Below are positions 16,983-25,038 of a stretch of 64,000 bases of DNA, in pieces. Every line of letters starts with the position of its first letter. Positions within the stretch are counted from its first letter, which is position 1. The notes beneath the pieces were generated by a model. That model was not told where the DNA came from and did not search any database. It saw only the letters and a program-made list of their open reading frames with translations. The stretch lies in contig NZ_JNXG01000012.1 of NCBI RefSeq assembly GCF_000717025.1, positions 1 through 64,000 of the forward strand, read 5' to 3'. The DNA is from Streptomyces atroolivaceus. Lineage in GTDB: Bacteria; Actinomycetota; Actinomycetes; Streptomycetales; Streptomycetaceae. A program made the position numbers and the translations under genes.

Positions 16983-18319
16983 CTGACACTCCTGCTCCGC
17001 ACACCGGCCAGGAGCTCGACGCGGAGACTCTGCGCGAGCGCGCCCTGGCCGCACTCCTCAACGCCCGCGAGCGCACCGCCCTGCTCACCGACAGCGTCGA
17101 CGACCACGAACTCACCGCGCAGCACTCCCCCTTGATGTCGCCCCTGGTCTGGGACCTGGCACATATCGGGAACCAGGAGGAGCTGTGGCTGCTCCGGGCC
17201 GTGGGCGGACGCGAGGCGCTGCGCCCCGAGATCGACGGGCTGTACGACGCCTTCGAGCATTCCCGGGCCAGCCGGCCCTCGCTGCCCCTGCTGGCACCGG
17301 CGGAGGCACGGACGTACGCCGCCGACGTACGCGGCCGCGCCCTGGACATCCTCGGTGGCGCGCCGCTGCACGGCGAGGGCCGCCCGCTCGAGCGGGCGGG
17401 CTTCGCCTTCGGCATGGTCGCCCAGCACGAACAGCAGCACGACGAAACGATGCTGATTACCCATCAGCTGCGGTCGGGTCCGGCGGTGCTCAGCGCTCCG
17501 GAGCCTCCCGGGCCTGCCGGTGCCGTCACGCTGCCTGCCGAAGTCCTGGTACCGGGAGGCCCGTTCACCATGGGAACCTCGACCGAGCCCTGGGCACTGG
17601 ACAACGAGCGGCCCGCGCACCGGCGTGAAGTGGCGGCGTTCCACATCGACACCGCCCCGGTCACGTGCGGCGCGTACCAGCGCTTCATCGAGGACGGCGG
17701 CTACACCGAGGAACGCTGGTGGGCACCCGCGGGCTGGGCGATGGTCCGCGAACACAGCCTGACCGCACCACTGTTCTGGCGCCGGGACGCCGGGCAGTGG
17801 CTGCGGCGACGCTTCGGGGTGACCGAGCCCGTCCAGGCGGACGAACCGGTCCTCCACGTCAGCTGGTACGAGGCGGACGCGTACGCACGCTGGGCGGGGC
17901 GTCGCCTGCCGACCGAGCCCGAGTGGGAGAAGGCGGCGCGGCACGACCCGGCCTCGGGGCGTTCACTGCGCTACCCCTGGGGCGACGAGGACCCGACACC
18001 CGAGCGGGCCAACCTGGGCCAGCGGCATCTGCGGCCCGCCGCCGCCGGTGCCTACGCCGCCGGGCGTTCACCGGCGGGCGCGGGCCAGCTGATCGGCGAT
18101 GTGTGGGAGTGGACGTCGAGCGATTTCCTGCCCTATCCCGGCTTCGTCGCGTTCCCCTACCGCGAGTACTCGGAGGTCTTCTTCGGCCCCGGCCACAAGG
18201 TGCTGCGCGGCGGCTCGTTCGCCGTGGACGCGGTCGCCTGCCGCGGCACGTTCCGCAACTGGGACCTCCCCGTCCGGCGCCAGATCTTCTCCGGATTCCG
18301 TACGGCGAGGGATGCCTGA
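16979..18319 (+). CDS. egtB: Ergothioneine sulfoxide synthase EgtB
   Basis: Non-haem iron sulfoxide synthase of 446 residues that couples gamma-glutamylcysteine to hercynine with oxygen. The N-terminal DinB-like domain carries DLAHIGNQEELW and QHEQQHDET, which supply the His iron ligands. The C-terminal half is a formylglycine-generating-enzyme type domain with GEVLVPGGPFTMG-like sequence, WEKAAR, and a closing RGGSF. ATGA overlap with egtA and TGATG overlap with egtC show translational coupling. The length is normal for the family. Confidence 0.93.
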   Translation: MTDTPAPHTGQELDAETLRERALAALLNARERTALLTDSVDDHELTAQHSPLMSPLVWDLAHIGNQEELWLLRAVGGREALRPEIDGLYDAFEHSRASRPSLPLLAPAEARTYAADVRGRALDILGGAPLHGEGRPLERAGFAFGMVAQHEQQHDETMLITHQLRSGPAVLSAPEPPGPAGAVTLPAEVLVPGGPFTMGTSTEPWALDNERPAHRREVAAFHIDTAPVTCGAYQRFIEDGGYTEERWWAPAGWAMVREHSLTAPLFWRRDAGQWLRRRFGVTEPVQADEPVLHVSWYEADAYARWAGRRLPTEPEWEKAARHDPASGRSLRYPWGDEDPTPERANLGQRHLRPAAAGAYAAGRSPAGAGQLIGDVWEWTSSDFLPYPGFVAFPYREYSEVFFGPGHKVLRGGSFAVDAVACRGTFRNWDLPVRRQIFSGFRTARDA

Positions 18320-19074
18320 TGTGCCGTCATATCGCTTACGTCGGGCTGCCCGCAGCTCTGGGTGAGGTTCTCGTCTCCCCTCCTCACGCGCTCGTGCGCC
18401 AGTCCTGGGAGCCCCGGCGTCAGCGGTACGGCACCGTCAACGCCGACGGGTTCGGGGTCGGCTGGTACGCGGACGGTGATCCCCTGCCGGGCCGCTACCG
18501 CCGCTCCGGGCCCGTGTGGGGCGACGAGACCTTCGCTGACCTGGCCCGCGTGGTGCGCAGCACGGCGCTGCTCGCCGCGGTCCGTGACGCGACGTTCGCC
18601 GGGGCGGACGGGGAGGCGGCCGCTGCTCCCTTCGCCGAGGGACGTCTGCTGTTCAGCCACAACGGTGCGGTGCGGGGCTGGCCCGGCACCCTGGCACCGC
18701 TGGCCGGCGCCCTGCCCCCCGAGCGGCTGCTCAGCCTGACGGCGCGGAGCGATTCGGCACTGATCTGGGCGCTGGTGCTGCACCGGGTCACGCAGGGCGA
18801 CGAGATAGCTCGGGCGGTCACCGACACCGTTCTCGACGTCGGCGCCGCCGCCCCCGGTTCACGGCTCAATCTCCTGCTCACCGACGGCTCCACCATCGTG
18901 GCGACCACGTGGGGCGACTCCCTCTGGTTTCTCCACGAACCTGGCCGCCGCACGGTGGTGGCCTCGGAGCCGTACGACGACGACCCGTCCTGGCGCGAGG
19001 TCCCGGACCGCACGCTGCTGACCGCGACACGTACCGATGTCCTGCTGACCCCGCTCAAGGAGCCCACCGCGTGA
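18319..19074 (+). CDS. egtC: Ergothioneine biosynthesis amidohydrolase EgtC
   Basis: Class II glutamine-amidotransferase-fold enzyme of 251 residues that removes the gamma-glutamyl group from the EgtB product. The start MCRHIAY places Cys2 as the N-terminal nucleophile after Met removal. NADGFGVGWY and FSHNGAVRGW are family motifs. Translation starts inside the egtB stop (TGATG) and its stop overlaps the egtD start (GTGA). Confidence 0.92.
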   Translation: MCRHIAYVGLPAALGEVLVSPPHALVRQSWEPRRQRYGTVNADGFGVGWYADGDPLPGRYRRSGPVWGDETFADLARVVRSTALLAAVRDATFAGADGEAAAAPFAEGRLLFSHNGAVRGWPGTLAPLAGALPPERLLSLTARSDSALIWALVLHRVTQGDEIARAVTDTVLDVGAAAPGSRLNLLLTDGSTIVATTWGDSLWFLHEPGRRTVVASEPYDDDPSWREVPDRTLLTATRTDVLLTPLKEPTA

Positions 19075-20033
19075 GTCCCTTCCTGCTGACCCGCACCCTG
19101 CCTGCGGACGCGACGGACGCGGCGCTGCGCGCCGATGTGCTGAGTGGTCTGACACAGCACCCGAAGACGCTGCCGCCCAAGTGGTTCTACGACGCTCGCG
19201 GCAGTGAACTCTTCGAGGAGATCACCCGGCTCGCCGAGTACTACCCGACGCGTGCCGAGCGGGAGATCCTGGTCGCCCGTTCCGGTGAGATCGCCGCCGC
19301 GTCCGGAGCCCGGACCCTGATCGAGCTGGGATCGGGCTCCTCGGAGAAGACGCGGCACCTGCTGGACGCCCTTCCGGACCTGCACACCTACGTGCCGGTC
19401 GATGTCAGTGAGAGCGCCCTCGCGGGCGCGGCGCGGGCTCTGCTGGCCGAACGCCCGGGGCTCTCGGTGCACGCGCTCGTGGCCGATTTCACGCATGCCC
19501 TGGAACTGCCCGAGAGCCCGGGCCCGCGGCTGGTGGTGTTCCTCGGCGGAACGCTGGGAAACCTGCTTCCGGAGGAGCGCGCTGACTTCCTGCGTTCCGT
19601 GCGGGCGCGGCTCGCGCCCGGGGACGGCCTGCTGCTCGGGACCGATCTGGTCAAGGACGAGGGAACCCTCGTCGCGGCGTACGACGACGCGGCCGGGGTG
19701 ACGGCTGCCTTCAACAAGAACGTGCTGGCGGTGGTGAACCGTGAGCTGGGTGCGGACTTCCCGCCCGGCGACTTCGGTCATGTGGCGCTCTGGGACCCGG
19801 ACCACGAATGGATCGAGATGCGGTTGCGCGCCCGCCGGGCGTTGACGGTCAAGATCCGGGAGCTGGATCTCGTCGTGCAGTTCGAGGAGGGCGAGGATCT
19901 GCGTACGGAGATCTCCGCGAAGTTCCGTGAGGAGAGCGTGCGCGGCGAGCTTTCCGCGGCGGGGCTGCGGCTGGATCAGTGGTGGACGGACGCGGCGGGC
20001 AGGTTCGCTCTGTCGCTGGCGACGGTGGACTGA
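19071..20033 (+). CDS. egtD: L-histidine N(alpha)-methyltransferase EgtD
   Basis: SAM-dependent methyltransferase of 320 residues that trimethylates histidine to hercynine, the first ergothioneine intermediate. Motifs: LPPKWFYDARGSELFEEIT at the N-terminus, LIELGSGSSEKT for SAM binding, FLGGTLGN and a C-terminal FRE. The GTG at 19071 overlaps the egtC stop. The last 58 bases overlap the convergent acyltransferase gene. No egtE-type PLP lyase is present in the window, so the final C-S lyase step must be supplied elsewhere. Confidence 0.93.
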   Translation: MSPFLLTRTLPADATDAALRADVLSGLTQHPKTLPPKWFYDARGSELFEEITRLAEYYPTRAEREILVARSGEIAAASGARTLIELGSGSSEKTRHLLDALPDLHTYVPVDVSESALAGAARALLAERPGLSVHALVADFTHALELPESPGPRLVVFLGGTLGNLLPEERADFLRSVRARLAPGDGLLLGTDLVKDEGTLVAAYDDAAGVTAAFNKNVLAVVNRELGADFPPGDFGHVALWDPDHEWIEMRLRARRALTVKIRELDLVVQFEEGEDLRTEISAKFREESVRGELSAAGLRLDQWWTDAAGRFALSLATVD

Positions 20034-20815
20034 ACCGTCCTCGCCAGTGCCCGCCGGTCGGGACCGGCGTCCGCCGGGACGGGTGGGAGGACCCGGATCT
20101 CGGCGGTGAGCCCGGCGGCGGTCACCACGCGCCACAGGGAGGCGACGAGCGGATCGTCCCCGACGAACGCGGCGGCTCCCGCCGCGTTCGTCCCCGTCGT
20201 CCGGTAGCTGATGCGGACCGGGCGGACGGCGGCGCCCGCGTCGATCGCGGCCTGGAAGGCCGCGGGCCGGAACCTGCCGCCGCCGTCCCTGCCGCACCAG
20301 GTGCTGGCCTGCGGGAACACCGCGACCCGTGATCCGGAGGCCAGCGCCCCGGCGAGGGCCTTCACCGCGTGCGGCAGGGACCGCAGGCGGTCCCGCTCGA
20401 TGAAGAGGGTGCCGCCGAGGGCGGCGACCGGTCCCAGCAGCGGCCAGTTCCGTATCTCGCTCTTGGCGACCATCCGGGCGGGGAACACGGCCGCCACGAG
20501 CGGGATGTCCAGCCACGAGACGTGGTTGGCGACCACGAGCTCGCCCGACGCCGGACGGGCCCGCCCGGCCGGGCTCCCGGTGATCCGTATGCGTACGCCG
20601 AAGGCCCGGACCACCGCGTACGCCCACCTCCGGGTCAGCCGGTCGCGGTGCGAGGGCCGCAGGAGCAGCACCGCGGGCACGCACAGCACCCCGAGCAGCG
20701 TGAGGGCACAACCGGCGAACAGCAGAGCCGCGGCGGGCAGCGCCGCACGCGCCGCGCCCTCGTGGTGCGCGCAGTCGCGCGGGGTGCACGGGGCGACGGG
20801 CAGCCAGGCGCTCAT
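19976..20815 (-). CDS. olsA: 1-acyl-sn-glycerol-3-phosphate/lyso-ornithine lipid acyltransferase (PlsC family)
   Basis: PlsC-type O-acyltransferase of 279 residues. A hydrophobic N-terminal span (residues 30-60) is followed by the catalytic NHVSWLD (HX4D) near residue 103, then FIERDR and VAVFPQAST, the other acyltransferase blocks. Its ATG overlaps the stop of an OlsB-like N-acyltransferase by four bases. That pairing is the ornithine lipid pathway: OlsB makes lyso-ornithine lipid and OlsA esterifies it. A general phospholipid role remains possible. The 3' end overlaps egtD. Confidence 0.78.
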   Translation of the reverse strand: MSAWLPVAPCTPRDCAHHEGAARAALPAAALLFAGCALTLLGVLCVPAVLLLRPSHRDRLTRRWAYAVVRAFGVRIRITGSPAGRARPASGELVVANHVSWLDIPLVAAVFPARMVAKSEIRNWPLLGPVAALGGTLFIERDRLRSLPHAVKALAGALASGSRVAVFPQASTWCGRDGGGRFRPAAFQAAIDAGAAVRPVRISYRTTGTNAAGAAAFVGDDPLVASLWRVVTAAGLTAEIRVLPPVPADAGPDRRALARTVQSTVASDRANLPAASVHH

Positions 20816-21627
20816 CGCAGCGGCGCCAGCGAGAGGAAGTGGCGCAGGTAGCGCGGGTCCGTACGGTGCATCGAGAGCAGGACGTAGAGGTCCGCGACGT
20901 TGAAGTCCGGGTCGTGCGCGGGGGCTCCGCAGACCCATGCGCCGAGGCGCAGATAGCCACGCAGCAGCGGCGGCAGTCCGGCGCGGCCGCCCGCGCCGCC
21001 GCCGGGGTGACCTGTGGTGTCCCACAGGCGGTGGGGCGTGACCCAGTACTCCTCGGGCGCCATGTGGTGGGTCCGTACGGTGTCCCAGCTCCTGGCGGCG
21101 AGCGCTCCGCCGTCGGCAAGGGGTACGGAGCAGCAGCCGGCCAGCCAGGTGTGGCCGGTGCGCTCCATGTAGCGGGCGAGTCCGGCCCAGATCAGGGCGA
21201 TGACGGCACCGTCCCGGTGCGCGGGGTGGACACAGGACCTGCCCACTTCGACGAGGTCGTCGCGGATCGGGCCGAGCCGCCCGAGGTCGAACTCGCTCTC
21301 CGCGTAGAGGCCGCCTGCCCGCCTGGCTCCCTCGGGCGGCAGCATCCGGTAGGTGGCGACCACCTCTCCGGTGGCCACCTCGCGCACCAGCAGATGGTCG
21401 CAGTACGCGTCGAAGGCGTCGCTGTCCAGACCGGGTTCGGCGCTGTCGAGCCTGGCGCCGAGCTCTCCGGCGAAGACCAGGTGACGCAGGCGCTGGGCGG
21501 CGCGTACGTCCTCCTCGCAGGTGGCCAGCGAGACCCGGTACTCCGGGGGGACGGCGGCAGCGGCCGGACGCGGCGCGGGGACGCCGACGGGGGTGGGAGT
21601 GGGAGAAGTGAGGGGCAGCACGGTCAT
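20812..21627 (-). CDS. olsB: OlsB-like N-acyltransferase (GNAT fold)
   Basis: Protein of 271 residues of the OlsB/haemolysin-like acetyltransferase family, which transfers a 3-hydroxyacyl group to ornithine. RLRHLVFAGELGA starts the core; VATYRMLPP, VEVGRSCVHPAHR and LAGCCSVP are conserved blocks. The C-terminus has LPPLLRGYLRLGAWVCG and HDPDFNVADLYVLL, which are typical. The ATG at 21627 has GGAG ten bases upstream; an in-frame GTG at 21711 has none. It is followed at once by a PlsC gene (ATGA overlap). Confidence 0.78.
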   Translation of the reverse strand: MTVLPLTSPTPTPVGVPAPRPAAAAVPPEYRVSLATCEEDVRAAQRLRHLVFAGELGARLDSAEPGLDSDAFDAYCDHLLVREVATGEVVATYRMLPPEGARRAGGLYAESEFDLGRLGPIRDDLVEVGRSCVHPAHRDGAVIALIWAGLARYMERTGHTWLAGCCSVPLADGGALAARSWDTVRTHHMAPEEYWVTPHRLWDTTGHPGGGAGGRAGLPPLLRGYLRLGAWVCGAPAHDPDFNVADLYVLLSMHRTDPRYLRHFLSLAPLR

Positions 21628-21798
21628 GGCAGTCTCCGGGGACGGATCAGCGGGGCGGCTGCCGGGCTGTCGCGGGAGTGCGACAACCCGGCCCCCTACT
21701 TCTTCCGTCACCGGCTGGATTCGACATGACCGCTGTGGAGCGCGGGGATGTGCGACGGCTGAATCCCCGGATAGAGGGGCGTGCCCTTCGCGGGGCCG

Positions 21799-23052
21799 TC
21801 AGCCGGTGATCAGCTTGGACGTGATGCGATCGGACGCCTTCTTCGCCTCTTCCGCCGGATCGCCGCCCTCCAGCACCGCCGTCATGTAGGGCTTGATCGG
21901 GTTGTCCGCCTCGACAGCCGGCCAGTTGGGCGAGTTGGGGGTGGCGCGGCCCTCGGTGGCGCCTTCCGCCATCGCGGAGGTTCCTTCCTGGCCTTCCACC
22001 ACGCTCGCGAGCGCCGGCTTGTTGGGCACGTAGCTCATGGCACGTGCCAGCTCCGTCTGCCACTTCGCCCCGGCGAGGGCCTTGACGACCTCGATGCCCT
22101 CGCCCCGGTGGTCGGCGCCTTCCGGCACGATCAGGTCGGATCCTCCGGTGAAGACGGCGCCCGGCTTGGCCACGCTCTTGCCCGGTATGGGGAAGTAGCC
22201 CAGCTTCCCCTTCAGCGCGGGGTTCTGCTGCTCGATGAGTGCGGCGCTGCCGGGCACGGAGATGATCTGGGCGACCTTGCCCCCGGCGAACACATCGGTC
22301 TCCGGGGGCGACTGCTCGTCGGCGTCCTTGGGTCCGCTGCCGAGCGCCTGAAGCGTCTTGTAGAAGTCCATGCCCCGCAGGGCGGCGGGCGAGTCGAGTG
22401 CACCCTGCCAGTCGCCTCCGGTGTCGTCGGCCAGCTCACCGCCCTCGTCCCAGATGAACCCGGCGAGTACGTACCAGTTCTGCCCGGCGAGGTAGATGCC
22501 CTGCCGGTCGGCGGTGTCCAGTCTCTCGCTGACGTCCACCCACTCCTCCCGGGTCCTGGGGAGTTCGGTTATCCCCGCCTCCGCGAAGAGGTCCTTGTTG
22601 TAGATCACGACGCGGTTGGCCGCGTACCACGGAATTCCGTACTGCGCGCCGTTGACCTTGCCCGGTTCCGCGAGTCCCGGCAGCCAGTCCTCGGCGCCGA
22701 GGTCGCGGATCGACTCCAGGGTGAGATCGCGCAGTTCACCGCTCTCCGCGTACTGGGCGACCTGGGTGTTGCCGACCTCGATGACGTCCGGCGCGTCGTC
22801 GCCCTCGAGCGCCTTGAGGACCTTGGGGCCGATGCCGCCCCACTCCTGGATGACGAACTCCAGTTCGACAGAGGGGTGCTCGGCCTCGTACGACTTCTTG
22901 AAGCGGTCCACGAAACCCTGGGAGGCGCTGCCCTTCATGAGCCATACCGTCACCGTGCTGCTCTCGGCATCTGAGCCTGGGATATGACCGCAGCCGCTCA
23001 GCGCGACGGAGGAAACGAGCGCGACGGCTCCGGCCAGTCTGCGGATCTTCAC
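21799..23052 (-). CDS. Extracellular solute-binding lipoprotein of a sugar ABC transporter (family 1)
   Basis: Binding protein of about 417 residues. The N-terminus is a lipoprotein signal with lipobox VALSGC, then VTVWLMKG, the first strand of family 1 sugar-binding proteins. PWYAANRVVIYN and FTGGSDLIVPEG are also characteristic. The GTG at 23052 has AAGGTGA five bases upstream; another GTG nine bases earlier is possible. No permease or ATPase genes lie next to it, so it is an orphan that must borrow a transporter. A GntR-like palindrome lies about 95 bases upstream. Confidence 0.85.
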   Translation of the reverse strand: MKIRRLAGAVALVSSVALSGCGHIPGSDAESSTVTVWLMKGSASQGFVDRFKKSYEAEHPSVELEFVIQEWGGIGPKVLKALEGDDAPDVIEVGNTQVAQYAESGELRDLTLESIRDLGAEDWLPGLAEPGKVNGAQYGIPWYAANRVVIYNKDLFAEAGITELPRTREEWVDVSERLDTADRQGIYLAGQNWYVLAGFIWDEGGELADDTGGDWQGALDSPAALRGMDFYKTLQALGSGPKDADEQSPPETDVFAGGKVAQIISVPGSAALIEQQNPALKGKLGYFPIPGKSVAKPGAVFTGGSDLIVPEGADHRGEGIEVVKALAGAKWQTELARAMSYVPNKPALASVVEGQEGTSAMAEGATEGRATPNSPNWPAVEADNPIKPYMTAVLEGGDPAEEAKKASDRITSKLITG

Positions 23053-23144
23053 GGGGGTCACCTTCTGCGAAACGGCACAACGGCACGACAGGACCCGGAT
23101 GGGGGGACTGCGGGCGGCGCTCGCACGGGCGTATGGCCCGGAGT

Positions 23145-23158
23145 TTGGTATGTACCAA
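23145..23158. promoter_or_regulatory. Candidate GntR-family operator TTGGTA-TG-TACCAA
   Basis: Perfect 6-bp arms with a two-base centre, about 95 bases upstream of the solute-binding protein gene and 100 bases before dodecin. The pattern TGGT...ACCA resembles operators of the HutC/DasR branch of GntR regulators, which control amino-sugar and sugar uptake in Streptomyces. Confidence 0.5.
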
Positions 23159-23257
23159 TCCGCAGGTCAAGCCCCTGCCTGCCACCGGCCGGCGATCGGG
23201 ACACCTCGCGCGCCGACGCGGAGTGAGGCACCGTGGAACCACGAAAGGAGACATTTG

Positions 23258-23473
23258 ATGTCTAATCACACCTACCGGGTCACCGAGATCGTAGGAACCT
23301 CCGAGGAGGGACTGGACGCGGCGATCCGGAACGGCGTCGCAAGAGCCTCCGAAACGTTGCACAATCTCGACTGGTTCGAGATGACTCAGGTCCGCGGCCA
23401 TATCGAGAACGGGCGCATCGCCCACTACCAGGTGGGGCTCAAGGTCGGTTTCCGGCTCGACGAGACCCCCTGA
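23258..23473 (+). CDS. Dodecin family flavin-binding protein
   Basis: Small protein of 71 residues, the usual dodecin length. It has TYRVTEIVGTSEEGLDAA at the N-terminus, the helix segment IRNGVARASETLHNLDWFEM and the closing strand YQVGLKVGFRL. Dodecins assemble into hollow dodecamers that bind flavins or CoA and are thought to buffer free flavin. AAAGGAG precedes the ATG at 23258 and a strong hairpin follows the stop, so it is a single-gene transcript. Confidence 0.92.
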   Translation: MSNHTYRVTEIVGTSEEGLDAAIRNGVARASETLHNLDWFEMTQVRGHIENGRIAHYQVGLKVGFRLDETP

Positions 23474-23500
23474 GCGGCCCTGCGCGCGCAACAGGGCCGC
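23474..23500 (+). terminator. Hairpin terminator after the dodecin gene
   Basis: GCGGCCCTG (23474-23482) and its exact reverse complement (23492-23500) flank a nine-base loop immediately after the stop. The 280 bases between here and the rsbP stop show no supportable gene. Confidence 0.75.
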
Positions 23501-23781
23501 GGCCGTTCCTCTCGTACGCCTCTCCCGCTCCGGGCTTCCTTCAGCGACGGCGGGCGAAGGCCCACCGGGCACCACGTGATGAACGTGAACGCGGCGCGCC
23601 CGGGGGCGTCGCGCACCGGCACGTCATGGACGAGGACGCGGGCCTCGCCTACCGGCCGGTCGTTCCAGCGCTCTCCCGCTCGGTACGGCGGGCCGGCCGG
23701 CGCACTCCCCCGGAACTCGCCCGCACCGGGCTCACGCCTTCCTTCGGCCCCAAAAGCCGTGGTGGAACGCCGTCCCCACCG

Positions 23782-25038
23782 TCAGGCCGGAGTCTCCCGG
23801 CGGGGCACGCCGACCGCCAGCAGGGCGATGTCGTCGTCCAGTCCTTCTCCGAACGAGTCCAGCAGCCCGGTGACGGCCTGGACGGCGCGGGGAGCCGAGA
23901 CGGGTGCGAGGGCCCGCACGAAGTCGAGGAGCGCCTCGTCGCCGTAGCGTTCACCCGTGGCCAGGTCACGTGCCTCGGTGAGACCGTCGGTGTAGAGCAG
24001 CATCGTGTCACCGGGGCGCAGCTCGACGACCGCCGTGGTGAACTGCGCGTCCTGTACGACGCCGACCAGCTGGCCGCCTGGCGTGGGCAGGTAGTCCGCG
24101 GTGCCGTCGGCCCGCAGCAGCACGGCAGGGGGATGTCCGCCGCCGGCCAGGACGACATGGAATCCCCTGTCACCGCCCTCGGGTTCGAGCAGACCGAAGA
24201 TCACGGTGCAGAAGCGTGGCTCGTCGTCCTGGAACTGCTGGTTGAGCGCCGTGTTGAGGTTGGCCAGGACCGTGGCCGGAACCGGATCGGAGACCGCCGC
24301 GGCCCTCAGGGTGTAGCGCGCCAACGACGTCACCACGGCCGCGTCCGCGCCCTTGCCCCGTACGTCCCCCATGAAGAACCCCCATCGGCCGGCGGCCAGA
24401 GGGAACAGGTCGTAGAAGTCCCCGCCCACCTCGTCGGAGGAGGCGAAGTGGTAGTGCGCGGTGACGTCCAGCCCCGGCACCGGCTCGAGGGCCGGCGGGA
24501 TCAGCGTGCGCTGCAGCGTCGTGGCGAGGCGGCGCAGACGTTCGCGTTCGCGTTCGGCCTCCTGCCTGGCCCGCAGCAGTTCCTGCTCGTAGGCGCGCCT
24601 GTCCCGGGCGTCCAGGAGGGTGGTCCGGATGAGCAACGGCTCGCCGCTGCTGTCCCGCTTGACGACCGAGGTGACCAGGACGGGCAGCCGGCTGCCGTCC
24701 GCGGCCCTGAGCTCCAGGGCGACACCGTTGACCTCGCCCTGCATCCGCAGCAGGGGCGAGAAGTGCGTCTCGTGGTACAGCCTGCCGCCGACGGTCAGCA
24801 GGTCGGAGAACTGTTCGCGGCCGACCAGTTCCTCGCGGTCGCGACCCAGCCATCTCAGCAGGGTTCCGTTGACCTTGGCGATCCGCCCGTCCATCAGCGT
24901 GGAGAGGTAGCCGCACGGAGCGTTCTCGTAGAGGTCCTCCGCGCTGTCGTCCAGCAGCGCGGAGAACGACAGCTGTTCCTGGTCGCGGTCTCCCGCGGCC
25001 CACGACCCGTCGGCCTCCTCGCCGCCCGGGCGTGCCAT
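23782..25038 (-). CDS. rsbP: RsbP-like PAS-domain PP2C (SpoIIE) serine phosphatase
   Basis: Protein of 418 residues: an N-terminal PAS domain (about 30-145, with YENAPCGYLS and GRIAKVNGTLLRWLG), a coiled-coil linker rich in Arg/Glu (about 150-175), and a SpoIIE-type PP2C domain (about 180-412) with metal-site motifs GGDFYD and GDVRGKGADA and a closing DDDIALL. It would dephosphorylate an anti-anti-sigma factor to release a stress sigma factor. Its ATG overlaps the stop of the RsbQ-like hydrolase gene (TGATG), as in the Bacillus subtilis energy-stress module. The sigma factor it serves is not in the window. Confidence 0.82.
   Translation of the reverse strand: MARPGGEEADGSWAAGDRDQEQLSFSALLDDSAEDLYENAPCGYLSTLMDGRIAKVNGTLLRWLGRDREELVGREQFSDLLTVGGRLYHETHFSPLLRMQGEVNGVALELRAADGSRLPVLVTSVVKRDSSGEPLLIRTTLLDARDRRAYEQELLRARQEAERERERLRRLATTLQRTLIPPALEPVPGLDVTAHYHFASSDEVGGDFYDLFPLAAGRWGFFMGDVRGKGADAAVVTSLARYTLRAAAVSDPVPATVLANLNTALNQQFQDDEPRFCTVIFGLLEPEGGDRGFHVVLAGGGHPPAVLLRADGTADYLPTPGGQLVGVVQDAQFTTAVVELRPGDTMLLYTDGLTEARDLATGERYGDEALLDFVRALAPVSAPRAVQAVTGLLDSFGEGLDDDIALLAVGVPRRETPA

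Noticed and set aside
23501..23781. Minus-strand protein-like stretch downstream of rsbP
   Set aside because: It is the continuation of the rsbP frame past its stop codon with no start or ribosome site and ends antisense to dodecin; no family was recognised.
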